NCBI RefSeq assembly: GCF_030818655.1
Contig: NZ_JAUTAN010000001.1
Coordinates: 2,046,001-2,110,000, forward strand
Reading direction: 5' to 3'
Source of the DNA: Nocardioides zeae
Lineage (GTDB): Bacteria > Actinomycetota > Actinomycetes > Propionibacteriales > Nocardioidaceae
DNA: 64,000 nucleotides
The position numbers and the translations under genes are program-made. A model generated the notes under the pieces. It was not told where the DNA came from, searched no databases, and was given only the letters and a program-made list of their open reading frames with translations. Shown here one piece after another: positions 27,301 to 37,089 of this stretch; the first letter of the stretch is position 1; every line of letters begins with the position of its first letter.

Positions 27301-27578
27301 CGGCGACGCCCCTTCCGGTCTTCCTTGACGTGCCCGCGGTAGGTGCGGGTCGGGGCGAACTCGCCCAGCTTGTGGCCGACCATCGAGTCGGTGACGAACA
27401 CGGGGACGTGCTTGCGACCGTCGTGCACGGCGATCGTGTGACCGATCATGTCCGGCACGATCATCGAGCGGCGCGACCACGTCTTGATGACGTTGTGGGT
27501 GCCCTTCTCGTTCTCGGCGTCCACCTTCTTGGTGAGGTGGCCGTCGACGAAGGGGCCCTTCTTCAGGCTGCGAGGCAT
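27297..27578 (-). CDS. rpsS: 30S ribosomal protein S19
   Basis: 93 residues, [14 protein letters not shown] start and [10 protein letters not shown] end. ATGA overlap with rplV. Confidence 0.98.
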   Translation of the reverse strand: MPRSLKKGPFVDGHLTKKVDAENEKGTHNVIKTWSRRSMIVPDMIGHTIAVHDGRKHVPVFVTDSMVGHKLGEFAPTRTYRGHVKEDRKGRRR

Positions 27579-27593
27579 CTCGTTACTTCCCTA

Positions 27594-28427
27594 TCAGCGC
27601 TTCTTGCCGGACTTGCGACGACGGATGATCTGGGCGTCGCTGGCCTTGCGCTTGCGCGTGCGGCCCTCGGGCTTGCCCCAGGGCGAGACCGGGTGGCGAC
27701 CACCGGACGTCTTGCCCTCACCACCACCGTGCGGGTGGTCGACCGGGTTCATGACGACACCGCGGACGGTGGGGCGACGGCCCTTCCAGCGCATGCGGCC
27801 GGCCTTGCCCCAGTTGATGTTCGACTGCTCGGCGTTGCCGACCTCGCCGACCGTGGCGCGGCAGCGCACGTCGACGAAGCGCATCTCGCCGGAGGGCAGG
27901 CGCAGCGTGGCGCGGGAGCCCTCACGAGCGACCAGCTGGGCCGAGTTGCCCGCGGAGCGGGCGATCTTGGCGCCGCCGCCGGGACGCAGCTCGATGCAGT
28001 GGATCGTCGTGCCGACCGGGATGTTGCGCAGCGGCAGGTTGTTGCCGGTCTTGATGTCGGAGTTGGGACCCGACTCCACGACCGTGCCCTGCGTCAGGCC
28101 CTTCGGCGCCACGATGTAGCGCTTCTCGCCGTCGACGTAGTGCAGCAGCGCGATGCGCGCGGTGCGGTTGGGGTCGTACTCGATGTGCGCGACCTTGGCG
28201 GGCACGCCGTCCTTGTCGTAGCGACGGAAGTCGATCAGCCGGTAGGCGCGCTTGTGACCGCCACCCTGGTGCCGGGTGGTGATCCGGCCCTGGTTGTTGC
28301 GGCCGCCCTTCTTGGGCAGCGGGCGCGTCAGCGACTTCTCCGGCGTCGTGCGGGTGATCTCGACGAAGTCGGCGACCGACGAGCCGCGGCGACCGGGCGT
28401 GGTCGGCTTGTACTTACGGATAGCCAT
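27594..28427 (-). CDS. rplB: 50S ribosomal protein L2
   Basis: 277 residues. The peptidyl-transferase-near stretch [16 protein letters not shown] is intact, including the conserved His. Preceded by rplW with a 30-base gap. Confidence 0.98.
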   Translation of the reverse strand: MAIRKYKPTTPGRRGSSVADFVEITRTTPEKSLTRPLPKKGGRNNQGRITTRHQGGGHKRAYRLIDFRRYDKDGVPAKVAHIEYDPNRTARIALLHYVDGEKRYIVAPKGLTQGTVVESGPNSDIKTGNNLPLRNIPVGTTIHCIELRPGGGAKIARSAGNSAQLVAREGSRATLRLPSGEMRFVDVRCRATVGEVGNAEQSNINWGKAGRMRWKGRRPTVRGVVMNPVDHPHGGGEGKTSGGRHPVSPWGKPEGRTRKRKASDAQIIRRRKSGKKR

Positions 28428-28457
28428 AGTGTCTGTCCTTGTCTTAGGCAGCCCCGG

Positions 28458-28763
28458 TCAGGAGACCGAGCCCCCGAAGATGTCGATGGAGTCACCCTCC
28501 GCGAGGCTCACGATGGCCCGCTTCGTGCTCTTCCGCTTGCCGATGCCGTTGCGCGTGCGACGCGTCTTGCCCGCGCGGTTCAGCGTGTTGACCGAGGTCA
28601 CCGTGACGCCGAAGACCTTCTGCACCGCGATCTTGATCTCGGTCTTGTTCGCGTCCGGGTGCACGAGGAACGTGTACTTGTTCGCGTCGAGCAGGCCGTA
28701 GCTCTTCTCGGAGACCACGGGCGCGAGCAGGATGTCGCGCGGGTCCTTGTTCAGGGCGCTCAC
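28458..28763 (-). CDS. rplW: 50S ribosomal protein L23
   Basis: 101 residues. GTG overlaps the rplD stop as GTGA. Core [23 protein letters not shown] and [18 protein letters not shown] are intact. Confidence 0.97.
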   Translation of the reverse strand: MSALNKDPRDILLAPVVSEKSYGLLDANKYTFLVHPDANKTEIKIAVQKVFGVTVTSVNTLNRAGKTRRTRNGIGKRKSTKRAIVSLAEGDSIDIFGGSVS

Positions 28764-29383
28764 TTGGCATCCTCCTTCTGACCGGCGAGGCGGGCGACGA
28801 GCTGGTCGTAGGCCGCGGACGTGAAGACCACGTCGTCGGAGACGAGCACGTCGTAGGTGTTGATCTGGTCCTGCGCCACCACGTGGACGGCCGGCAGGTT
28901 CCGCAGCGAGAGCCAGGTGACGGTCTCGTCGCGGTCCAGCACCACGAGCACGCGGCGACGGTCCGAGAGCGACGCGAGCGCCGTCTTGGCGGCCTTCGTC
29001 GAGGGCGTCTCGCCCGTGACGAGGCTCTCGACCACGTGCACGCGACCGTTGGCAGCCCGGTCGGACAGCGCGCCCTTGAGGGCCGCGGCCTTCATTTTCT
29101 TGGGCGTGCGCTGGTCGTAGCTGCGCGGCTGCGGGCCGTGGACCGTGCCACCGCCGACGAACTGCGGCGCGCGGGTCGAGCCCTGGCGGGCGCGGCCGGT
29201 GCCCTTCTGCTTGTAGGGCTTGCGGCCACCACCGCGGACGTCGGCCCGCGTCTTGGTGGCGTGCGTGCCCTGGCGGGCCGCGGCCTGCTGCGCCACGACG
29301 ACCTGGTGGATCAGCGGGATGTTGACCGCGACGCCGAAGACCTCGGCGGGCAGGTCGACGGCGACCTTCTTGACGTCGCTCAC
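28760..29383 (-). CDS. rplD: 50S ribosomal protein L4
   Basis: 207 residues with the tunnel loop [22 protein letters not shown] overlaps the rplC stop as GTGA. Confidence 0.97.
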   Translation of the reverse strand: MSDVKKVAVDLPAEVFGVAVNIPLIHQVVVAQQAAARQGTHATKTRADVRGGGRKPYKQKGTGRARQGSTRAPQFVGGGTVHGPQPRSYDQRTPKKMKAAALKGALSDRAANGRVHVVESLVTGETPSTKAAKTALASLSDRRRVLVVLDRDETVTWLSLRNLPAVHVVAQDQINTYDVLVSDDVVFTSAAYDQLVARLAGQKEDAK

Positions 29384-30045
29384 TTGCTCGCCTCCTGCTT
29401 CTTGGCGGCCGAGCGGAGCACGACGACGCTGCCCTTGGGGCCGGGAACGGCACCCTTCAGGAGCACGAGGCCCTTCTCGGCGTCCACCGCGTGGACGGTG
29501 ATGTTCTGCGTGGTGACGGTCGCGCCGCCCATGCGGCCCGACATGCGCGTGCCCTTGAAGACACGGCCCGGCGTGGCGCAGGCGCCGATGGAGCCCGGCT
29601 TGCGGTGGTTGCGGTGCGCACCGTGCGAGGCGCCCACACCCGAGAAGCCGTGGCGCTTCATCGTGCCCGCGAAGCCCTTGCCCTTGCTCGTGCCCGTCAC
29701 GTCGATCTCGTCACCGGGGGTGAAGACATCGGCGGGGCTGAGCTCCTGGCCGACCGAGTAGGTCGTGGCGTCGGCGGTGCGGATCTCGACGACGTGGCGA
29801 CGGGGCGTGACGCCCGCCTTCGCGAACTGGCCGGCCTCCGGCTTGTTGACCTTGCGGCCCTCGATCTCGCCGAAGCCGACCTGGATGGCGTTGTAGCCGT
29901 CCACGTCGGGGGTGCGGATGCCGGCGACGACGTTCGTCGACGCGGCGATCACCGTGATGGGGACGATGCGGTTGTTCTCGTCCCAGGTCTGGGTCATGCC
30001 GAGCTTCGTGCCCAGCAGGCCCTTGACGTTGCGTTCGATGGTCAT
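29380..30045 (-). CDS. rplC: 50S ribosomal protein L3
   Basis: 221 residues. Central [19 protein letters not shown] and [15 protein letters not shown] loops that approach the peptidyl-transferase centre are complete. 28 bases after rpsJ. Confidence 0.98.
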   Translation of the reverse strand: MTIERNVKGLLGTKLGMTQTWDENNRIVPITVIAASTNVVAGIRTPDVDGYNAIQVGFGEIEGRKVNKPEAGQFAKAGVTPRRHVVEIRTADATTYSVGQELSPADVFTPGDEIDVTGTSKGKGFAGTMKRHGFSGVGASHGAHRNHRKPGSIGACATPGRVFKGTRMSGRMGGATVTTQNITVHAVDAEKGLVLLKGAVPGPKGSVVVLRSAAKKQEASK

Positions 30046-30073
30046 GGCTCTGTTGTCTCCGTCCTGCCCGAAC

Positions 30074-30382
30074 TCAGAGCTTGATCTCGATGTCGACACC
30101 CGCGGGGAGGTCGAGTCGCATGAGCGAGTCCACCGTCTTCGGGGTCGGGTCGATGATGTCGATGAGGCGCTTGTGCGTGCGCATCTCGAAGTGCTCGCGG
30201 CTGTCCTTGTACTTGTGGGGCGAACGGATGACGCAGTAGACGTTCTTCTCCGTCGGCAGCGGCACCGGGCCGGCGACCTTCGCGCCCGTGCGGGTGACCG
30301 TGTCCACGATCTTGCGCGCCGAGGTGTCGATGACCTCGTGGTCGTAGGCCTTGAGCCTGATGCGGATCTTCTGTCCCGCCAT
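30074..30382 (-). CDS. rpsJ: 30S ribosomal protein S10 / NusE
   Basis: 102 residues, first gene of the S10 operon. Also acts as NusE in transcription antitermination in other bacteria. Tuf is not upstream, as it often is; the next upstream genes are divergent. Confidence 0.98.
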   Translation of the reverse strand: MAGQKIRIRLKAYDHEVIDTSARKIVDTVTRTGAKVAGPVPLPTEKNVYCVIRSPHKYKDSREHFEMRTHKRLIDIIDPTPKTVDSLMRLDLPAGVDIEIKL

Positions 30383-30876
30383 AGGTCTCTCTCGTCCTTA
30401 CTCGTTCGTACCCGCGCTGGGGCACCGCGTGCTGTCCTGTCACGATGCCTCCCCGGGTGGGGCCGCACCGCCGGTCGCTCACCGTGACATCTCCGACCCA
30501 CGCGGTCGGGCGTGTCGCAGGCTTGGCGCAGAACTCTGCGCCAGGCGCGACAGGACCGGGGTCCTGCGATGTCGTTGTCGGCGCCCGACCGGTTCGTCGG
30601 GCTGATCGGGTCCCCAGGTGCGGTGCGGCATCACGCTCGAGCACCGGACGCACGCCAGGGCCAGCCCGGCAGGAGACGCGATTCAGTGATCAAGGTGGAG
30701 CCACACGTGCCCGACGACCCGTCGAAGCAACCGGGCTATCTTGGCAGACACCTGCGGGCGACGCCAAATCGGGTCCGTTCCCGCGTGCGCGGGACGTCCC
30801 GGAGCCACCCGGTAGCATGCCGGACGACCACGGGGAGGGCCAGACGGCGCTGCCCGCACCGAGCGACGGGGGCACG
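30383..30876. other. Divergent intergenic region between rpsJ and the membrane-protein gene
   Basis: Holds hairpins TGGCGCAG-AACT-CTGCGCCA (30524-30543) and CAGGACC-GG-GGTCCTG (30551-30566), possibly in the S10 operon leader. TAGCAT (30813-30818) is a plausible -10 for the plus-strand gene. I could not place the S10 promoter with confidence. No convincing gene. Confidence 0.5.
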
Positions 30877-31968
30877 ATGACGGGGACCCAGGACGCGCCC
30901 GACGTCGCGCCGGGTCCCGCACCGGGTCTCCCACCGGGGAGCACCGGTCCCGTGTCGCGCCGACCCTCGCCGTACGCCGCGGAGCTCGCCCACCTGCTGG
31001 GCCCCGGCGCGCCGGCCGCGCCCGGTGCGCCCGACCGCGGCCCCGTGCTCGACCCGCAGCCCGGCCCCGTCCCGCTGCGTCCGCTCGGGCTCGGCGACGT
31101 GCTCGACGCGGCGCTCACCATCGTGCGGCGCGCACCCGGCCCCACCGTCGGACCCGGTCTCGTGGTCGCGGCACTGGCCCTCCTGGTCCCGACCGCGCTG
31201 GTGGCCCTCGTCGACGGCCTCGGCGGTCGGCTCCCCCGTGGCGACGGCGCCTCCGCCTCGGTCGCCGCCCTGCTGGAGTCCGGCGTGGTCGTCGTGGCCA
31301 ACGGTGCCCTGTCCTTCATCGGCACCGTGCTGCTCACCGGCGTGGTCGCGCACGTCGTGCACGCCGCCGCGACCGGCCACCTGCTCAGCCTCGAGGAGGC
31401 GTGGCGGCGCACACGTGGGCGTCGCTGGGCGATGCTCGGCGCCTCCGTCGGCCTCACCCTGGTGCTCGGCGTCCTGCTCGCGGCCGCCGCCGCGGCCGCC
31501 GTCGCAGTCGGCGCGGTCGTGGACGTCGGCCTCTTCCTCCTCCTCTGCCTGCTGGGCGTGCCGCTCCTCCTCGTCGCCGCCTCGTGGTTCGCCGTCCGTC
31601 TGACCGTCTACGTGGTCCCGGCCATCGCGCTGGAGCGGACCGGGGTCGTCGCGGGCGTCCGTCGCGGGTTCCGCCTCAGCCGCGGCGGGTTCCTCCGCAC
31701 CTGGGGCGTCCTCGTCCTCGCGAGCATCGTCGCGGGCGTCGCCACCACGCTCCTCGCCGTCCCCCTCTTCCTCCTCGGTGAGCTGGCTCCCGGTGCCGGC
31801 GGCGGCGCGGGCGAGGTGGTCGCCACGGTCGCACTGGTCGCGGCCGCCGTCGTGCCGCCCGCGCTCGCCGCGCCGTACCTGGCCGCGGTGATCGCCGTGC
31901 TCTACCTCGACCGTCGCATCCGCACGGAGGGCTACGACGTGACCCTCCGCGCCGAGGGCTCGCGATGA
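30877..31968 (+). CDS. Multi-pass membrane protein (glycerophosphodiester phosphodiesterase membrane-domain-like)
   Basis: 363 residues. A Pro/Gly-rich N-terminus (about 70 residues) precedes LRPLGLGDVLDAALTIVRRAP, the start of a domain with six or more hydrophobic segments found in uncharacterised actinobacterial proteins encoded beside DUF4129 genes. GGGGG sits 4 bases before ATG 30877; an earlier in-frame ATG at 30817 lies inside the probable -10 box, so I reject it. First gene of a plus-strand operon with overlapping stops and starts through 34.8 kb. Confidence 0.75.
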   Translation: MTGTQDAPDVAPGPAPGLPPGSTGPVSRRPSPYAAELAHLLGPGAPAAPGAPDRGPVLDPQPGPVPLRPLGLGDVLDAALTIVRRAPGPTVGPGLVVAALALLVPTALVALVDGLGGRLPRGDGASASVAALLESGVVVVANGALSFIGTVLLTGVVAHVVHAAATGHLLSLEEAWRRTRGRRWAMLGASVGLTLVLGVLLAAAAAAAVAVGAVVDVGLFLLLCLLGVPLLLVAASWFAVRLTVYVVPAIALERTGVVAGVRRGFRLSRGGFLRTWGVLVLASIVAGVATTLLAVPLFLLGELAPGAGGGAGEVVATVALVAAAVVPPALAAPYLAAVIAVLYLDRRIRTEGYDVTLRAEGSR

Positions 31969-32585
31969 CCGACCTGCCGCGGTGGGACCCGCCGCTGGAG
32001 CCGACCCCGGAGGAGGCGCGCGACGCGCTGCGCGACGAGCTGCTGCGTCCGGAGTACCGCGAGAGCGACCTGCTCCAGCGCATCCGCGACTGGCTGGCGG
32101 AGCGCTTCACGGGCCCGACGCGCACCCCGGACGCCAGCGGGTTCGCCGTCGCCCAGTCGATCGCCTCCTGGGTCGTGCTCATCGTGCTGGTCCTCGTGCT
32201 GGCGTGGCTCCTCAGCCGCGCCCGCTGGTCCCGCTCGGAGGCGGCCGCCCGTCGCTCGCTCTTCGGGGAGGAGGTCGTCTCCGCGGCCGACCTGCGCCGC
32301 CGGGCCGAGCAGGCCCTCGCCGAGGGCCGGCACGCCGAGGCGGTCGTGGACGGCTACCGCGCGCTCGCGCTGCGCCAGATCGAGGTCGGCGTGATCGAGG
32401 ACGTCCCCGGGGCCACCGCCGGCGAGGTGGCCCGCGCCCTGGCGGTCGAGCTGCCGGGGCGGGGCGCCGAGGTGCTGGCCGTGGCGCACCACTTCGACGA
32501 GGTCATGTACGGCGAGCGTCCGACCGACGCGGACCGGGCGCGCGGCGTGCTGGCGCTCGACGACGAGCTGGCGGCGGTCCGGTGA
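31965..32585 (+). CDS. DUF4129 domain protein
   Basis: 206 residues, one transmembrane segment (about 63-83), then a cytoplasmic helical domain (SAADLRRRAEQALAEGRHAEAVVDGYRALALRQIE) of the DUF4129 type. ATGA overlap with the gene before. In known clusters it is associated with MoxR/DUF58 proteins; its function is unknown. Confidence 0.8.
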   Translation: MTDLPRWDPPLEPTPEEARDALRDELLRPEYRESDLLQRIRDWLAERFTGPTRTPDASGFAVAQSIASWVVLIVLVLVLAWLLSRARWSRSEAAARRSLFGEEVVSAADLRRRAEQALAEGRHAEAVVDGYRALALRQIEVGVIEDVPGATAGEVARALAVELPGRGAEVLAVAHHFDEVMYGERPTDADRARGVLALDDELAAVR

Positions 32586-33772
32586 GCACGACGAGCCCGA
32601 CCGCACCCCCGGCGGGAGCTCCGGCCTCGGGAGACGCGGCCGGGGCGACCACCGGACGCCGCCGGCGCCGTCCCCGGCTGACGACCGTCCTGGTGCTGCT
32701 CGCGCTCGTCGTCCTGCTCGTGGGCGGGCTGCTCCTCGGCACGGAGGAGCCGGGCGAGGGTCGTCTCGACCCCGGCGAGGCCGGCGCCGACGGTGCCCGC
32801 GCCGTCGCCCGCGTGCTGGCCGACCAGGGCGTGGACGTCGAGGTCGTGCGTGACGCCGACGCGCTCGCCGACGCCCGGGTCGACGAGGACACCACCCTCT
32901 TCGTCAGCGACCCCGCGGCCCTCGGGCGCCAGGCCGCCGAGGACCTCGCCAACGGCCACGGCGCCGCCCGGCTCGTCGTGGCCGACCCGCGCCGCGGCGT
33001 GCCCGAGCTGTTCGGCTTCGAGGACGGTCGCCGGGTCGGCGCCACCGACGGCGTGGCCGCGAGCTGCGACGACGGTGCCGCCGGGGTCGACCTCGACGGC
33101 CTCGCGATCGACGTCGACACCGCCGTCGCGTTCGAGGACGTCGCGGGCTGCTTCCCCACCGACGACGGCGTGCTCCTGGCCGTGGACGGCGACGTGGTGC
33201 TGCTCGGGCTCGACGAGGTGCTGACCAACGGCCAGGTGCTCGAGGCCGACAACGCGGCCGTGGCGCTGCGGCTGCTCGGCGCGCAGGACCGCCTCGTCTG
33301 GTACGTGCCGGACCCCGCCGACATCTCCGGCGACGAGGGCGCCTCGCTTGGCTCCTTCGTCCCCGACTGGGTCGTGCCCGCCCTCTGGCTCGCGGCCCTC
33401 ACCGTCGTCGCCGCCATGGTGTGGCGCGGACGCCGGTTCGGACCGCTCGCGACCGAGCCCCTGCCGGTCGTCGTGCGCGCCATCGAGACCACCGAGAGCC
33501 GTGGTCGCCTCTACCGCCGCAGCGGCGACCGGCAGCACGCCGCGCGGGCGCTGCGCGACGCGACCCGCGAGCGCCTCGCGCAGCAGGTCGGCACCACCTG
33601 GGGCGCGCCGGCGGCCGCCGTCGTGCACGAGGTCGCCCGCCGCTCCGGCTGGCCCGTCGAGCTCGTCGGCCTCCTGCTCGACCCCGCCGCCCCCGTGCCC
33701 ACCGACGACCAGCAGCTCCTGCAGTTCGCCCACCAGCTCAGAGACCTGGAGAGAGAGGTACGTCGCGCATGA
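32582..33772 (+). CDS. DUF4350 domain membrane protein
   Basis: 396 residues. A membrane anchor (about residues 35-52) is followed by an extracytoplasmic or luminal GATase-like DUF4350 domain (GARAVARVLADQGVDVEVV) and a second membrane segment near 265-285, with a cytoplasmic tail. GTGA overlap with DUF4129. Companion of MoxR/DUF58 in actinobacteria. Confidence 0.8.
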   Translation: MSTTSPTAPPAGAPASGDAAGATTGRRRRRPRLTTVLVLLALVVLLVGGLLLGTEEPGEGRLDPGEAGADGARAVARVLADQGVDVEVVRDADALADARVDEDTTLFVSDPAALGRQAAEDLANGHGAARLVVADPRRGVPELFGFEDGRRVGATDGVAASCDDGAAGVDLDGLAIDVDTAVAFEDVAGCFPTDDGVLLAVDGDVVLLGLDEVLTNGQVLEADNAAVALRLLGAQDRLVWYVPDPADISGDEGASLGSFVPDWVVPALWLAALTVVAAMVWRGRRFGPLATEPLPVVVRAIETTESRGRLYRRSGDRQHAARALRDATRERLAQQVGTTWGAPAAAVVHEVARRSGWPVELVGLLLDPAAPVPTDDQQLLQFAHQLRDLEREVRRA

Positions 33773-34764
33773 GCGAGACGCCCCCGCCCCCGCCCTTCAC
33801 CCTCGGCAAGCCCGGCGGTGACGCCCGCGAGCGCCTCGCCGCCGTGCGGCGCGAGGTCGCCAAGACCGTGGTCGGACAGGACGCGGCCGTCTCCGGCCTC
33901 CTGGTCGCCCTCCTCTGCGGGGGCCACGTGCTGATGGAGGGCGTGCCCGGTGTCGCCAAGACGCTCCTGGTGCGCACCCTCGCCGCCTCGCTCGAGGTCG
34001 ACACCCGGCGCGTGCAGTTCACGCCGGACCTCATGCCCGGTGACATCACCGGCTCCATGGTCATCGAGTCCGGCGGCGGCGAGCTGGTCTTCCGCGAGGG
34101 CCCGGTCTTCACCAACCTGCTGCTCGCGGACGAGATCAACCGCACGCCCCCGAAGACGCAGTCCGCGCTCCTCGAGGCGATGGAGGAGGGGCAGGTCTCC
34201 GTCGACGGCGTGTCGCGCCGCCTCCCCGCCCCGTTCCTCGTCGCGGCCACCCAGAACCCGGTGGAGTACGAGGGCACCTACCCGCTGCCCGAGGCGCAGC
34301 TCGACCGCTTCCTCCTCAAGGTGGTGCTCCCGGTGCCGGACCGCGGCGCCGAGATCGAGGTCCTGCGGCGGCACGCGGGCGGCTTCGACCCCCGCGACGT
34401 CGCCGGCGCCGGGGTGAGCGCGGTGGCGGGCCCCGCGGACATCGTGGCCGGCCAGGCGGCCGTGCGCTCGGTGCAGGTGCGGGACGAGGTGCTCGGCTAC
34501 GTCGTCGACATCGCCCGCGCGACGCGGGAGTCGCCGTCGCTCGACCTCGGCGTCAGCCCGCGCGGTGCCACCGCCCTGCTGCGCACCTCGCGGGCGTGGG
34601 CGTGGCTGCAGGGCCGCGACTACGTGACGCCCGACGACGTCAAGGCGCTCGCCCACGCGACGCTCGCCCACCGGCTGACCCTGCGGCCCGAGGCCGAGCT
34701 CGAGGGCGTGCAGGTCGGCCAGGTCCTGGCGACGGCCCTCGCCAGCGTGCCCGTCCCCCGCTGA
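33769..34764 (+). CDS. MoxR-family AAA+ ATPase
   Basis: 331 residues. Walker A GVPGVAKT near residue 60, Walker B LLLADEIN near 120, sensor TQNP near 160 and the typical EAMEEGQVSVDG. MoxR ATPases act as chaperones, often with VWA/DUF58 partners, in assembly or maturation of enzyme or cell-envelope complexes. ATGA overlap with the preceding gene and a 7-base gap to DUF58. Confidence 0.93.
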   Translation: MSETPPPPPFTLGKPGGDARERLAAVRREVAKTVVGQDAAVSGLLVALLCGGHVLMEGVPGVAKTLLVRTLAASLEVDTRRVQFTPDLMPGDITGSMVIESGGGELVFREGPVFTNLLLADEINRTPPKTQSALLEAMEEGQVSVDGVSRRLPAPFLVAATQNPVEYEGTYPLPEAQLDRFLLKVVLPVPDRGAEIEVLRRHAGGFDPRDVAGAGVSAVAGPADIVAGQAAVRSVQVRDEVLGYVVDIARATRESPSLDLGVSPRGATALLRTSRAWAWLQGRDYVTPDDVKALAHATLAHRLTLRPEAELEGVQVGQVLATALASVPVPR

Positions 34765-34771
34765 GGCCCGC

Positions 34772-36064
34772 GTGACGATCACCGGACGCGTCCTCGTCCT
34801 GCTCGCCCTGGGCATCGTGCCCGTGGTGCTGCAGCCGGACCCCGTCACGCCCTGGGCCTGGGCGCTGGTGGTCGCGGTCGTGGTCGCCCTGGACGTGGCG
34901 CTCGCCCCGTCCCTGCGCGACCTCGAGGTGACGCGCTCCCCCGTCGGCAGCATCCGCCTCGGCACGGGGGCGACCAGCCGTCTCCTCGTCCGCAACCGCG
35001 GCAGCCGCGCCGTGCGGCTGGCGTTGCGGGACGCCTGGCAGCCCACCGCGGGCGCCTCCGGCAACCGGCACGACCTGAGGATCGCCCCCGGTGGGGGCGC
35101 CCGTGCGGCGACCCCGCTGCTCCCCCGTCGTCGCGGTGACCTCCGCGCCGCCGGGGTGACCCTGCGCGTGCGCGGTCCCCTCGGCCTGGGGGTCCGCCAG
35201 CGCACCGTCGACGTGCCCGGCTCCGTGCGCGCGCTGCCGGCTTTCGACTCGCGCAAGCACCTCCCCAGCCGGCTGGCCCGGCTCCGCGAGCTGGACGGCC
35301 GGTCCGCGCTGCGCGTGCGCGGCCAGGGCACCGAGTTCGACTCGCTGCGGGAGTACGTGCGCGGGGACGACGTGCGCTCCATCGACTGGCGGGCCAGCGC
35401 CCGCACCCGCAACGTCGTGGTCCGCACCTGGCAGCCGGAGCGCGACCGTCGCGTGGTGGTCGTGCTCGACACGTCGCGCACCTCGGCCGGCCGCGTGGAC
35501 GACGTGCCCCGCCTCGACTCGGCCATGGACGCCGCCCTGCTGCTCGCCGCCCTCGCCTCGCGCGCGGGCGACCGCATCGACTTCCTGGCGGGTGACCGCG
35601 TCGTGCGGCGCCGCCTCCGCACGGGCGGCGGCACCAGCGTCGTGCACCCGCTGTCCGAGGCCATGGCCGACCTCGGGCCCGTCATCGCCGAGGCCGACTG
35701 GCGCACGCTCGCCGGGGGCGTGCAGGAGCTCGGCCGCCGCCGCGCCCTCGTCGTGCTCCTCACCCCGCTCGAGCCCGCCTCCATCGAGGAGGGCCTGCTC
35801 CCCGTGCTGCCGACGCTGACGCGCCACCACCGGGTCGTCGTCGCCTCGGTGCGCGACCCCGCGCTGGACGCGCTGGCGGCCGACCGCTCGGACGTCGACG
35901 CCGTGTACGCCGCGGTGGCGGCCGAGCAGACCGCGGCGCGCCGTCGGGCCACGGCCGACCTGCTGCGGGCCCTCGGGGCGGACGTGCTCGACACGGACGC
36001 CGAGCGCCTGCCGCCCGTGCTGGCCGACCACTACCTCGCGCTCAAGGCCCGCGGGCAGCTCTGA
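34772..36064 (+). CDS. DUF58 (VWA-like) protein
   Basis: 430 residues. Two N-terminal hydrophobic segments, then the DUF58 signature with the SLREYVRGDDVRSIDWRASAR block near residue 190 and a von Willebrand A-like domain with VVVLDTSRTS (metal-site-like DTS) near 230. Partner of the MoxR ATPase just upstream. A role in envelope assembly or stress is inference. Confidence 0.9.
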   Translation: MTITGRVLVLLALGIVPVVLQPDPVTPWAWALVVAVVVALDVALAPSLRDLEVTRSPVGSIRLGTGATSRLLVRNRGSRAVRLALRDAWQPTAGASGNRHDLRIAPGGGARAATPLLPRRRGDLRAAGVTLRVRGPLGLGVRQRTVDVPGSVRALPAFDSRKHLPSRLARLRELDGRSALRVRGQGTEFDSLREYVRGDDVRSIDWRASARTRNVVVRTWQPERDRRVVVVLDTSRTSAGRVDDVPRLDSAMDAALLLAALASRAGDRIDFLAGDRVVRRRLRTGGGTSVVHPLSEAMADLGPVIAEADWRTLAGGVQELGRRRALVVLLTPLEPASIEEGLLPVLPTLTRHHRVVVASVRDPALDALAADRSDVDAVYAAVAAEQTAARRRATADLLRALGADVLDTDAERLPPVLADHYLALKARGQL

Positions 36065-36068
36065 GCCG

Positions 36069-37064
36069 TCAGGCGGCGGTGGCGAGCCGGTCGCCGGCCA
36101 CGCTCTCCGCGACGTCCCCGTCGTGGCCCTGCGCCACCGCCCGGCGGCCCAGCACGAAGACGTACGCCAGGAACGTCAGCTCCGCGAGCACGCCGATGCC
36201 CACCCGGATCGGCGTGGGCAGCGGCGACGGCGTCACGACAGCCTCCAGCACGCCGGAGACGAACAGGACGACGACGAGCCCGAGGGCCACCGTCATCGCC
36301 GTGCGTCCCTCCCTCGCCATCGACTGCCCCCGCGTGCGCGCGCCCGGTTCGACCCACGACCAGAAGAGCCGCAGGCCCACCCCGCCGGCGACGAAGATCG
36401 CGGTCAGCTCGAGCAGCCCGTGGGGCAGGATCAGCCCCCAGAACTCCGTGCCCGCGTCGTACCGCGTCATGAGCGCCGCGGCGAGCGCGACGTTGGCGAC
36501 GTTGAGGACGAGCAGCAGCACGACGGGCACGCCGAGCACGCCGAGGGCCAGGCAGAGGGCGGCCACCCAGGAGTTGTTGATCCAGACCAGGCTGCCGAAG
36601 CTCGTGGGGGCGTGCTCGCTGTAGTAGGCGGCGAAGTCCTCGTCCACGTACCGCTGCACCTCCGCCGGGTCGAGCAGCGACTGCTCCACCTCGGGGTTCG
36701 CGAGCAGCCACAGGAAGCAGACGAGGAACAGCACGACGTTGGCGACGACGGTGCCGCCCCACCACCAGCGCAGGCGGTAGAGCGCGGCCGGGAACCGGTG
36801 GGTGAAGAAGCCGGCGACGGCCTGCCAGGTGGTCGTGCGGGTGCCGACCGCACGGTTGCGGGAGCGACCGAGCAGCGTGGAGAGGAAGCCGACGACCTCG
36901 GCGTCCGGCGCGGCCGCCCGCACGACGCTCAGCTGGGTGCTGACCCGGTCGTAGAGCTCCATGAGCTCGTCGACCTCGGCACCCGAGAGCCGCCCGGCCC
37001 GCGACAGCTGGTCGAGGCGGTGCCACTCCCCCGCGTGCATCACGGCATAGGCGTCCAGGTCCAC
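36069..37064 (-). CDS. SpoIIM (stage II sporulation protein M)-like membrane protein
   Basis: 331 residues. N-terminal helical cytoplasmic domain (MELYDRVSTQLSVVRA) followed by five or more membrane segments, with the ILPHGLLELTAIFVAGGVGLRLF signature of the SpoIIM family near 205. Actinobacteria use this paralogue outside sporulation, next to RDD and MoxR genes. The GTG at 37064 follows TAGGGT by 7 bases and is probably leaderless. Confidence 0.85.
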   Translation of the reverse strand: MDLDAYAVMHAGEWHRLDQLSRAGRLSGAEVDELMELYDRVSTQLSVVRAAAPDAEVVGFLSTLLGRSRNRAVGTRTTTWQAVAGFFTHRFPAALYRLRWWWGGTVVANVVLFLVCFLWLLANPEVEQSLLDPAEVQRYVDEDFAAYYSEHAPTSFGSLVWINNSWVAALCLALGVLGVPVVLLLVLNVANVALAAALMTRYDAGTEFWGLILPHGLLELTAIFVAGGVGLRLFWSWVEPGARTRGQSMAREGRTAMTVALGLVVVLFVSGVLEAVVTPSPLPTPIRVGIGVLAELTFLAYVFVLGRRAVAQGHDGDVAESVAGDRLATAA

Positions 37065-37071
37065 GGCGCCC

Positions 37072-37081
37072 ACCCTATGCT
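37072..37081. promoter_or_regulatory. Overlapping divergent -10 boxes of spoIIM-like and RDD genes
   Basis: Minus TAGGGT (37077-37072), 7 bases before the GTG at 37064, and plus TATGCT (37076-37081), 8 bases before the ATG at 37090, share the central TA at 37076-37077. The start codons are 25 bases apart. Simultaneous occupation by two polymerases is not possible. Confidence 0.6.
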
Positions 37082-37089
37082 GGGCGGCG